64,000 nt of DNA from Nipponacmea schrenckii (lineage: Eukaryota; Mollusca; Gastropoda; Lottiidae), in NCBI GenBank assembly GCA_030562195.1, contig CM060200.1:15376001-15440000 (forward strand), given 5' to 3'. Below are positions 55,776 to 64,000 of the stretch, one piece after another (position 1 is the first letter of the stretch; each line of letters starts with the position of its first letter). Made by a program: the position numbers and the translations under genes. The notes under the pieces are model-generated. The model did not search any database and was not told the DNA's origin. It saw only the letters and a program-made list of their open reading frames with translations.

Positions 55776-56680
55776 TTTTATACGCCCACATTACATGGGG
55801 GGCTTGTATTGTCGTCACCAATGTCCGTCCGTCCATCCGTCGTAAACACTCTAGAAAGCACAATTCTTGACGGATTTTGATGAAACTTAATATGAGTGTT
55901 TATGATTGCTGTTGAATGGCTCGTAAACGCAATTCAAATATTAAGTATGAGTTATAGCCCTTCTTCTTGAAAACGCATTCAATTTTAGCTTGTAAACACT
56001 CCTGAAAGAACAATTCTTAATGGATTTTGATGAAACTTGGCTTGAATATTTGTTGTCACCCAAGGATGAACCCTATTGAAAGCAGTTAAATTGAAAAAAA
56101 TTTAGTATCAGTTGTTGCCCTTGTTAATGAAAACTTGTTCGAAAAGTCACAATTCTTGACCGATTTTGACAAATTTTGCTGAAATTGTTTAATATCACCA
56201 AAAGATGAACCCTATTGAAAATCAAAAATATAAAAATATATTTAATATAAATTATTGCCCTTGGTCTTTAAAATGCGTTCGATTTTTGCTATTCTTGACT
56301 GATTTTTAAGAAACTTGACATGAGTAATTGTTATCAGTTATTGCCCTGTTTACAAGCCAAAAATTAAACGTGTTTTCAATAACAAGGGCAATAACTGATA
56401 CTAAATTATTTTCGATTTAACTGATTTTCAATAGGGTTCATCCTTAGGTGATAACAATTACTCATGTCAAGTTTCCTCAAAATCGGTCAAGAATTGTGAC
56501 GTGTAGAGTGTTTACAAGGCAAAAATCGAACGCATTTTAAAGGAACAAGGAACAATTCTTGACCGATTTTGACAAAGCTTGCTGTTTAATTTCACCTCAG
56601 TATGAACCCTATTGAAAATCAAAAATATTGAAATATATTTAATATAAATTATTGCCCTCTTTCTTTTAAAGATGGGTTGC
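55776..56680 (+). mobile_element. HINE element H18 with an inverted monomer
   Basis: 5' TTTTTATACGCCCACATTACATGG, CCGT repeats and monomers of the H1 type. From about 56345 to 56545 the monomer runs in the opposite orientation (CAAGGGCAATAACTGATAC, AATAGGGTTCATCCTTAGG), then direct orientation resumes. No 3' hairpin; ends near 56680. Confidence 0.7.
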
Positions 56681-56692
56681 CTCATTAATTAG

Positions 56693-57245
56693 AGCCAAAG
56701 TAAGCTTACTAATTGATTACGGTAATTGGGGTTTCTAATGAATAATAATGCTTTGAAACGCTAAATTTAGACTCCATGTTTGTTCACGTGACCAAATAAC
56801 GTCATATGAATGAAGGCGTCTAAAAATTGATTTTGTATTTTATTATTTGTGAGTTAAAACTTATTTAGATTAATTCATAATGTTTTTACAAAATGATATT
56901 TAAACGTTTTATTGCCTTTTGCTAGAGATAATAAATGGAATACCAAAATGCCATTGTTGTTGTGGAAAATATTAAGGAATGTGGGCTATAACACAGCGTC
57001 TGGTTACGTCATGATTTATGTACAGAATTGACAGACTGGATGATCAAAAAAAAAGATCAACGACATTTGAGACTTGACGTACATACCTATGTTAGTACCC
57101 TACCGTGGGAATTTCTGGTCATAATTAGCCTAATTACGAGTTAATTAATGACATGTGGGACCATCTGGTATTTTTCCCAGTCATTAGAGCACCTCTACTT
57201 TCTATTGATATAAGTATTACCGGTCCAATTATGGTATATATATAT
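56693..57245 (+). repeat. Dispersed repeat P, copy 2 (empty site)
   Basis: Inverted copy of 41460-42990 without the 907-bp insert. The empty target TTAA lies at 56873-56876 in ...TTAGATTAATTCATAATG. It ends at the TA dinucleotide run at 57237-57250. Confidence 0.8.
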
Positions 57246-57696
57246 ATATACAGGTAAAGATGAAGTACAAGTACTTGCTTTACTCACGGTAAAATATATA
57301 AGTAACTAGGGTTGTCATCAATTCTTGGTAAAATGAAACACTTTTAATCCATTTTTTAGAGAACAAGTTGTTATTTAATCCATATTCAATTCATATATAC
57401 ATATATCTTAGCATGCTTTCAGCTTAATAGCTTCTTTAGAGATATACAATAATTTAACTTTCAACAATATGTACATTTCAGAGGTAACTATTCAAAACAA
57501 ACATAAAAATACCATAGTTACTCACTTATTCATGGTGGTAAATAAAACCGTTGTGTTGAAATTAATATATGATTAGGATTATGAGATAATTGGTATAAAT
57601 AACAAAATAATTACATGACAATACGATATAATTAAAAAAGAATTAAAACAAGAAAGAATTTTACATTTAGTTCAGGTTTAAACTTTTTTTAATAAG
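57246..57696. other. AT-rich spacer
   Basis: No repeat family or open frame recognised between repeat P and the second virus-like block. Confidence 0.35.
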
Positions 57697-58557
57697 TATA
57701 CCATTGGGAAGAATCCACCAAGTTTGACAAAGTGTCTAAATCGGGCGGTCTCTTTGCCGATTATATCAATACGTTTTTGAAAATTAAACAGGAATCATCG
57801 GGTTGGCCTGCATGGTGTAAAAGTGAAGAAGATAGACAACTCTATATCTCAAATTATTTCGAACGCGGAGGCATTCGGGTAGACTATGACAAAATTTTTG
57901 AAAAATCCTGGTCTAAGAGCACTCTCGAAACTTATGCTAAATTCATTTTGGGTAAATACGCTCAAAGGCCAAATATGAAACAATCCAAATTTGTTCATAG
58001 TCTCAAACTTTCAGAATTTTATCAGTTTCTGACAGACCCTAAAAAAATAATGAACGACTTCCACATACTGAACGAGTCAGTAGCCCAATTTAACTGGACG
58101 CACGAATAGACTTTCATCCCGGAATCCGCCGTTACCAATATTTTCATAGCTACGTTTCTGTCACCTGTTATGCCCATCTAAAGTTATATTCCGTTTTAGA
58201 CATACTGCAAGAGAGGGAATTGTAGTACCACACGGATTCGGTTATTTACGTATCGAGACCTACTGATACTGACCCTCCTTTAGGGGATTACTTGGGTGAT
58301 CTGACGGATGAATTAGATGGCGATTTCATTCAGACATTTGTAAGTGGCGGACCCAAAAATTATGCTTTTCGAACCAAGTCTGGTATGGAAACGTGTAAAA
58401 ATAGTCAGATAATCAACTTTGAATCGGTAAAAAATTTGATCTTGTCACCCAGTAGAAATCAATCCTTACACCTCGTCAATCCTTCTAAAATTTGCAGAGA
58501 CAAGTATAGCGCTAAAATTTACAACAGAAAAGAAAAGAAACGTTATCAAATGGTGTA
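57697..58557 (+). pseudogene. Protein-primed DNA polymerase B, C-terminal part (second Polinton-like element)
   Basis: The 57697-58109 frame has GLFADYINTFLKIKQESSGWP, the segment before motif B, and GKYAQRPNMKQ where the family has GKFGQR. After a stop at 58107-58109 the coding continues in other frames, including a TDSVIYVSRP block (motif C region, about 58230) and, in the 58292-58558 frame, GDLTDELDGDFIQTFVSGGPKNYAFRT, the conserved palm/thumb segment. The motif C aspartates appear partly lost, and at least two frameshifts are present. It differs clearly from the polymerase at 3994-10905, so this is another lineage. Confidence 0.85.
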
Positions 58558-58633
58558 AAACAAAAGGGTAATTCAACCTAATTTGGATACATTACCTTTT
58601 GGCTACTAAGTTAGAATCATTACTAGACACTAG

Positions 58634-58770
58634 AGGGGAGACAAGGACGAGGGACACTGAAAGGGACACTAAGGGACTAGGGACACTGAAATGGACACTA
58701 AGGGACGAGGGACACTGAAAAGGGGGGGGGGCAAGAACGAGGGACAGGGACAGTAGTAGGGACATTGATG
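58634..58770 (+). repeat. GGGACACT minisatellite
   Basis: About five imperfect repeats of GGGACACTGAAAGGGACACTAAGGGACGA between the polymerase and ATPase genes, ending in a G run at 58720-58731. Not present upstream of the second ATPase copy. Confidence 0.75.
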
Positions 58771-58837
58771 TGTGTGAGGTGGGGGCATATTTGTATAAAT
58801 AGGTCTAATTTCGAAAAATCAAATTCATTCCATTAAG

Positions 58838-59617
58838 ATGGGTCGGATGAGAAAGGACTGTCCTGTGCCAGGTTTTTCGGTTCAAAATTTACTAAAACTC
58901 TCAAATCATCTGTCCCAAATCCACAAATTGAACTCTGAAAATAAGAAGGTGTGGTTAAAGAAGAAGAAGAATGATCCATGGTGGGAAACCCAAAGTTTAA
59001 CACCCTTTGAGCAGTGTTCGTCGATTTGCGTGTCTGGGCCTACGGGTGCTGGCAAGACTCAGTGGGTATACAGATTTTTGAAACATTTACCGGGCATGTA
59101 CGTGAAACAGCATCCCGAAAGAATTATGTATTGTTACGGTGTGTATCAACCTCTGTTTGATGAGATTGAAAGGACTGTTCCCCAACTGACATTTTATTCT
59201 GGGTTGCCATCGGCTAGTGAAATAGAAGAATTTGCCACGGATAAACATGGATTGATAGTGTTGGACGATCTGATGCAACAAGTTGTGGGATCTAAAGACG
59301 TCGAATTACTCTTTACGCAAGGGTGTCATCATCGAAACTTGAGTGTTATTTTCATTACGCAAAACTTGTACGGACAAGCCAAGTCGGCTAGGACTATCAC
59401 CTTGAATACGTGGTATCTGGTTTTGTTTAAGAACATGCGAGATGCCTCGCAGATTTCCACACTCGGTCGACAACTCTTTTCTTGACGTTCGGGCGTTTTG
59501 GTGGAAGCGTACACGGATGTTACGAAGACGCACTTTGGATGCCTCGTGATTGATATGCCTCCGAGGGCTGATGATAAGCTGCGACTGAGAACCAGAATAT
59601 TTCCCAAAACGAACTGA
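58838..59617 (+). pseudogene. FtsK/A32-type packaging ATPase, copy 1
   Basis: The ATG at 58838 opens a frame with a Cys/His-containing N-terminus (CPVPGFSVQNLLKL...HKL). It carries Walker A GPTGAGKTQ (about residue 68), Walker B HGLIVLDDLMQQV, and the sensor block HHRNLSVIFITQNLYG. The frame meets a TGA at 59483-59485 after GRQLFS, although the same frame then continues with RSGVLVEAYTDVTKTHFG and LRTRIFP, the family's usual ending, to TGA 59615-59617. So it lacks only the last 44 codons. The two copies differ at three residues. The product would package DNA into capsids. Confidence 0.85.
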
Positions 59618-59637
59618 TATTAGTGGTGACTGTCACA

Positions 59638-59967
59638 ATGTCAAAGACACTCAGACAGAACGCATCGTTCCTGCAGTTCATGTTGACTGACAAATCCTTT
59701 CAACAGAAAAAGTTGCTTTTACATTCGGTGACTGACAAGCAACTAAAGGCATTGGCAGAGATCGTCGCTAATATCCTGCAACCCAAGTTTCCCTTGTCGA
59801 GAGAAAACCATCGGAAATTTTCGCGGTTCAAATCTCGACTATATATATATATATATATAATATTGGCCAATCCTAAGATATCTAGTAAAAAGAAGAAAAC
59901 CGTGCTTGGGACTCGTATGATTCTGCTAGCGTTACATTCTGTGGCACCTTTTCTCAAGACCTTGTAG
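59638..59967 (+). CDS. Conserved Polinton-like protein X, copy 1
   Basis: Likely start MSKTLRQNASFLQFML. A helical protein with LLLHSVTDKQLKALAEIVANIL and a basic KISSKKKK segment, ending in a hydrophobic stretch. It commonly accompanies the F54H12.2-type capsid gene in animal genomes, function unknown. A (TA)n run at 59838-59860 encodes an in-frame YIYIYII insert; in copy 2 the shorter run shifts the frame. Confidence 0.6.
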   Translation: MSKTLRQNASFLQFMLTDKSFQQKKLLLHSVTDKQLKALAEIVANILQPKFPLSRENHRKFSRFKSRLYIYIYIILANPKISSKKKKTVLGTRMILLALHSVAPFLKTL

Positions 59968-60016
59968 TATGCAGAATCAAAAAACTGTACTAGTACCAGT
60001 GGACAAATATCACTGA

Positions 60017-60403
60017 TTGATGATGATGAATGATGAACAAAATGGTGAATTGAATACGGATCTCATTTTAAGTGCTCTTCCTAAACCATACCGACAACGC
60101 GGACGGGCCTTATTACAGCACATACAAAGGGACTCTAAACGTACACTATCTTGGGACGAAAAGGGAAGGCTGCTTTTTAATGATGGTAGTCATATCTCCG
60201 ACTTATTGAAAGACTCTCAGTACCCGTACAAACGTTTCGAACCTCGGGGTAAGAACGAATTCTACAGGGGTTTGAAGGAAATCCACGTGCCTGAAGGACT
60301 GGTTGGTATTAAACACCGTGCCATGACACCCGAGGACGACGACGTTGGACCCCCCCCCCCCCCGAATACCCGCACTCGAAAAGAAGAAGAAGACGACTTA
60401 TAA
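60017..60403 (+). CDS. Conserved Polinton-like protein Y, copy 1
   Basis: The frame begins MMMMNDEQNG and contains LPKPYRQRGRALLQHI, LSWDEKGRLLF, DLLKDSQYPYKRFEPRG and LKEIHVPEGLVGIKHRAM, a domain layout recurrent in Polinton-like gene clusters of animals. Function unknown. A 12-bp deletion at 60188 removes four residues relative to copy 2. A C run at 60350-60363 sets the reading frame of the C-terminus: acidic EEEDDL here, basic KRRRRRL in copy 2. Confidence 0.6.
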   Translation: MMMMNDEQNGELNTDLILSALPKPYRQRGRALLQHIQRDSKRTLSWDEKGRLLFNDGSHISDLLKDSQYPYKRFEPRGKNEFYRGLKEIHVPEGLVGIKHRAMTPEDDDVGPPPPPNTRTRKEEEDDL

Positions 60404-60544
60404 ATGGTTAACTATTTAATAAAATATATTATACTTTTGTTTGTTTTCTTTATACAACAAAAAAATCACTTTGCCATATCTCCCAACGTCCGATGGGGGG
60501 GGGGGGGGGCTCGTGTTGTTGGGGGGGGGGGGGAGCTAGCCAAT

Positions 60545-61005
60545 ATTGGATTTGAGTGTTGACTTTATTAAAGACACGTATGAAAATATTTAGAGGCAAA
60601 TTGATGCATCGTGGCATCGTTCCAACGTGTATCAAGAGTAAACAGTTTCTCTGTTTGTTTGAGAGAATATCCTCTGGCCTTCATCAGTACGTAAAACACC
60701 GCATAAAGACCATAAGTTGCATTATTGTCACTTGTACTCGTACGCTGTAGCGTTCCTCTCTAAATAATCTCGAAAATATTTCCCGTAGTGAACGGGTTTT
60801 TCGCCAAAACTGTCAAAAATTCTCCGTGGTGGGGTCCCTCTATCCATAGAGCAATCAAATGTTTATCCCTCTGATGAGATTGGCCAGTATTCGCGATAAA
60901 ACCTCGTGGATAATGACATATTGTCTGCGGTAGTTGGTCTGCGGCACACACCCGTATATTCAGCAATTTGATTCTCGAGTCGGATGAAGTATGCACTGTA
61001 GTTGC
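60545..61005 (-). pseudogene. Adenain-like cysteine protease, copy 1
   Basis: Read leftwards, the segment CAADQLPQTICHYPRGFIANT leads to a conserved block with the His-containing KHLIALW, in the layout of adenovirus-type maturation proteases (D-x-LP, then ...NT-x-P/S...H-W-x-A-x). The later block carrying the family Cys lies in another frame, with F-M-R-C-F near 60680, and a C-terminal ND-x-x-x-x-x-F segment near 60580. It processes capsid precursors in intact elements. Frame breaks and the missing Trp after His suggest it is inactive. Confidence 0.6.
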
Positions 61006-61009
61006 CACG

Positions 61010-61570
61010 TTTTCATGGTGTAGAGTACAGAATGTTTCTCACCTCGTCAATTTCCACCATGAGATTATCTTCCGAGTACAACAAACAGTTGACAGTTTCG
61101 GGAAGGGCTGCGCTAAACTGGAGTTGAAGTCGAAGGTTGCCACGTTTTATAAGGTCCAAGTACCCCTCTTTCAGATGGTAAGGTTCCAAACTAAACTGAT
61201 AGAGGCCGTACACATCGTCAAAATCAGTTCTGGTAATATCCAATCCAACCGATTGTCAACGCGTGATAAGCTGATATGTAGTTACCCTTTGAGATCGTCA
61301 AGGGCTCGGATGGTAGTGATTCTCCATTGACATAGAGAGCGATCGAACTCAAATTATAAGGAGCACAGTTGAATGGATTTTTGGTGTAGCTTCCATTGAC
61401 AGCTACGGCTGATACTAATCCGAAAACGATCCTATTGGGCACTTTGTTTTGAAATAATTGATCTATAGTATAATTCAACTGTCCTTTGAGGATGATACCA
61501 CTTTAATATCGCTTTTAGTGAAGGGGTACTTGGCTGTATTATTCTGTAAGAGTCTAGCATGGCTCATGAC
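61010..61570 (-). pseudogene. F54H12.2-type major capsid protein, C-terminal part, truncated by the duplication
   Basis: The frame 61478-61224 contains PNRIVFGLVSAVAVNGSY, then NPFNCAPYNLSSIALYVNG, and 61243-61013 contains the YGLYQFSLEPY block and LPETVNCLLYSEDNL near its end. These are typical of the F54H12.2-like capsid proteins in animal genomes. The upstream end at about 61570 coincides with the tandem-duplication junction, so the N-terminal jelly roll is absent here. One frameshift separates the two frames. Confidence 0.75.
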
Positions 61571-61653
61571 AGTAGGGACATTGATGTGTGTGAGGTGGGG
61601 GCATATTTGTATAAATAGGTCTAATTTCGAAAAATCAAATTCATTCCATTAAG

Positions 61654-62433
61654 ATGGGTCGGATGAGAAAGGACTGTCCTGTGCCAGGTTTTTCGGTTCA
61701 AAATTTACTAAAACTCTCAAATCATCTGTCCCAAATCCACAAATTGAACTCTGAAAATAAGAAGGTGTGGTTAAAGAAGAAGAAGAATGATCCATGGTGG
61801 GAAACCCAAAGTTTAACACCCTTTGAGCAGTGTTCGTCGATTTGCGTGTCTGGGCCTACGGGTGCTGGCAAGACTCAGTGGGTATACAGATTTTTGAAAC
61901 ATTTACCGGGCATGTACGTGAAACAGCATCCCGAAAGAATTATGTATTGTTACGGTGTGTATCAACCTCTGTTTGATGAGATTGAAAGGACTGTTCCCCA
62001 ACGGACATTTCATTCTGGGTTGCCATCGGCTAGTGAAATAGAAGAATTTGCCACGGATAAAAATGGATTGATAGTGTTGGACGATCTGATGCAACAAGTT
62101 GTGGGATCTAAAGACGTCGAATTACTCTTTACGCAAGGGTGTCATCATCGAAACTTGAGTGTTATTTTCATTACGCAAAACTTGTACGGACAAGCCAAGT
62201 CGGCTAGGACTATCACCTTGAATACGTGGTATCTGGTTTTGTTTAAGAACATGCGAGATGCCTCGCAGATTTCCACACTCGGTCGACAACTCTTTTCTTG
62301 ACGTTCGGGCGTTTTGGTGGAAGCGTACACGGATGTTACGAAGACGCACTTTGGATGCCTCGTGATTGATATGCCTCCGAGGGCTGATGATAAGCTGCGA
62401 CTGAGAACCAGAATATTTCCCAAAACGAACTGA
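61654..62433 (+). pseudogene. FtsK/A32-type packaging ATPase, copy 2
   Basis: The same frame as copy 1, including GPTGAGKT, GLIVLDDLM and HHRNLSVIF, the same internal TGA at 62299-62301 and the same continuation after it. Differs from copy 1 by R for L and H for Y near GLPSAS, and N for H in TDKNG. Confidence 0.85.
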
Positions 62434-62453
62434 TATTAGTGGTGACTGTCACA

Positions 62454-62775
62454 ATGTCAAAGACACTCAGACAGAACGCATCGTTCCTGCAGTTCATGTT
62501 GACTGACAAATCCTTTCAACAGAAAAAGTTGCTTTTACATTCGGTGACTGACGAGCAACTAAAGGCATTGGCAGAGATCGTCGCTAATATCCTGCAACCC
62601 AAGTTTCCTTTGTCGAGAGAAAACCATCGGAAATTTTTGCGGTTCAAATCTCGACTATATATATATATATATTGGCCAATCCTAAGATATCTAGTAAAAA
62701 GAAGAAAACCGTGCTTGGGACTCGTATGATTCTGCTAGCGTTACATTCTGTGGCACCTTTTCTCAAGACCTTGTA
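62454..62775 (+). pseudogene. Conserved protein X, copy 2 (frameshifted)
   Basis: Same start as copy 1 (MSKTLRQ), with E for K and L for S substitutions. The TA run is shorter by several bases, so the frame after it reads WPILRYLVKRRK and stops early at 62729. The normal tail lies in another frame to 62775. Confidence 0.6.
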
Positions 62776-62825
62776 GTATGCAGAATCAAAAAACTGTACT
62801 AGTACCAGTGGACAAATATCACTGA

Positions 62826-63230
62826 TTGATGATGATGAATGATGAACAAAATGGTGAATTGAATACGGATCTCATTTTAAGTGCTCTTCCTAAACCATAC
62901 CGACAACGCGGACGGGCCTTATTACAGCACATACAAAGGGACTCTAAACGTACACTATCTTGGGACGAAAAGGGAAGGCTGCTTTTTAAAGGACAGGTTA
63001 TTGATGGTAGTCATATCTCCGACTTATTGAAAGACTCTCAGTACCCGTACAAACGTTTCGAACCTCGGGGTAAGAACGAATTCTACAGGGGTTTGAAGGA
63101 AATCCACGTGCCTGAAGGACTGGTTGGTATTAAACACCGTGCCATGACACCCGAGGACGACGACGTTGGACCCCCCCCCCCCGAATACCCGCACTCGAAA
63201 AGAAGAAGAAGACGACTTATAAATGGTTAA
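62826..63230 (+). CDS. Conserved protein Y, copy 2
   Basis: Like copy 1 but with the four extra residues at GQVI (about 62995), probably the ancestral form. The C run at 63169-63181 is shorter and puts the tail in a frame ending PHSKRRRRRLING, a basic nuclear-localisation-like end. This copy has the better N-terminal part. Confidence 0.6.
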   Translation: MMMMNDEQNGELNTDLILSALPKPYRQRGRALLQHIQRDSKRTLSWDEKGRLLFKGQVIDGSHISDLLKDSQYPYKRFEPRGKNEFYRGLKEIHVPEGLVGIKHRAMTPEDDDVGPPPPEYPHSKRRRRRLING

Positions 63231-63360
63231 CTATTTAATAAAATATATTATACTTTTGTTTGTTTTCTTTATACAACAAAAAAATCACTTTGCCATATCT
63301 CCCAACGGTCCGATAGGGGGGGGGGGGCTCGTGTTGTTGGGGGGGGGGGGGAGCTAGCCA

Positions 63361-63825
63361 ATATTGGATTTGAGTGTTGACTTTATTAAAGACACGTATG
63401 AAAATATTTAGAGGCAAATTGATGCATCGTGGCATCGTTCCAACGTGTATCGAGAGTAAACAGTTTCTCTGTTTGTTTGAGAGAATATCCTCTGGCCTTC
63501 ATCAGTACGTAAAACACCGCATAAAGACCATAAGTTGCATTATTGTCACTTGTACTCGTACGCTGTAGCGTTCCTCTCTAAATAATCTCGAAAATATTTC
63601 CCGTAGTGAACGGGTTTTTCGCCAAAACTGTCAAAAATTCTCCGTGGTGGGGTCCCTCTATCCATAGAGCAATCCAATGTTTACCCCTCTGATGAGATTG
63701 GCCAGTATTCGCGATAAAACCTCGTGGATAATGACATATTGTCTGCGGTAGACACTCGTATATTCAGCAATTTGGTTCTCGAGTCGGATAAAGTATGCAC
63801 TGTAGTTGCCACGTTTTCATGGTGT
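63361..63825 (-). pseudogene. Adenain-like protease, copy 2
   Basis: Same blocks as copy 1, shifted by about 2816 bp. A deletion near 63750 removes about 14 bp of the segment encoding the D-x-LP block. Confidence 0.55.
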
Positions 63826-63828
63826 AGA

Positions 63829-64000
63829 GTACAGAATGTTTCTCACCTCGTCAATTTCCACCATGAGATTATCTTCCGAGTACAACAAACAGTTGACAGT
63901 TTCGGGAAGGGCTGCGCTAAACTGGAGTTGAAGTCGAAGGTTGCCACGTTTTATAAGGTCCAGGTACCCCTCTTTCAGATGGTAAGGTTCCAAACTAAAC
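63829..64000 (-). pseudogene. F54H12.2-type capsid protein, copy 2, partial
   Basis: The minus-strand sequence repeats 61013-61184 of unit 1 (LPETVNCLLYSEDNL region) and continues past the window edge, where the rest of the gene should lie. Confidence 0.6.

Larger units (their letters stand above)
58755..61570. repeat. Tandem duplication, unit 1 (2816 bp)
   Basis: AGTAGGGACATTGATGTG starts at 58755 and recurs at 61571. From there the two units are nearly identical, with indels at 60188 (12 bp), the TA run, C and G runs, and 60930. The unit covers ATPase, proteins X and Y, protease and the capsid C-terminus. Confidence 0.9.
61571..64000. repeat. Tandem duplication, unit 2 (runs off window)
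   Basis: Copy of 58755 onwards, offset 2816 bp at its start. Differences include the longer AGGACAGGTTAT at 62990, a shorter TA run, shorter C and G runs, and a deletion near 63750. Confidence 0.9.

Noticed and set aside
59087..59607. Minus-strand frames opposite the ATPase (and the copies at 61903-62423)
   Set aside because: Antisense shadows of the ATPase gene, present in both duplicated copies for that reason only.

Overview
The window is eukaryotic nuclear DNA from an invertebrate: AT-rich, with spliced exons and very dense in mobile elements. Three exons of one host gene are readable on the + strand (19910-20078, 43034-43139, 55347-55436). They have canonical splice sites and compatible phases and encode a central part of the eIF2B gamma subunit (EIF2B3). 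The two introns between them are about 23 kb and 12 kb and consist almost entirely of transposable elements. The commonest element has the architecture of the pearl/HINE (Helentron-like, non-autonomous) elements of bivalves: 5' TATACGCCCAC, a CCGT/CTGT microsatellite, a core of tandem monomers of roughly 150-175 bp, then GTGGGCGTAT and a short 3' hairpin. Together these suggest a mollusc; that assignment is inference.

Layout. 1-308: fragment of a tyrosine recombinase. About 320-16400: a decayed Maverick/Polinton (adintovirus-like) provirus. Its right-facing block holds major capsid, a small membrane-active protein, packaging ATPase, an unknown protein and a penton-like minor capsid protein. 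Its left-facing block holds protein-primed DNA polymerase B, a membrane protein, a fibre-like protein, retroviral-type integrase and a parvovirus-type PLA2-domain protein. The polymerase is split by a 4-kb HINE that itself carries another HINE. 17000-19400: LINE fragments, one split by a TTAA-flanked element, and a possible Penelope-type fragment. 19910-55436: the host exons, with introns holding at least a dozen HINE copies (several nested), a nearly full-length Copia element with 178-bp LTRs and a 5-bp target duplication, a Tigger/pogo remnant, a tRNA-derived SINE remnant, a foldback element nested in a long-TIR element, a 907-bp TTAA element with its empty paralogous site in the same window, a 1.9-kb TA-flanked CAGT element, and four copies of a dispersed repeat carrying AGGTCA direct repeats.

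57697-64000: a second, unrelated Polinton-like block (polymerase B C-terminus, packaging ATPase, two small conserved proteins, and on the opposite strand an adenain-like protease and the C-terminus of an F54H12.2-type capsid protein). A 2816-bp piece of it is tandemly duplicated, and the second copy runs off the window. Both viral-type blocks contain frame breaks and are described here as fossils. No bacterial features, CRISPR arrays or rRNA genes were seen.
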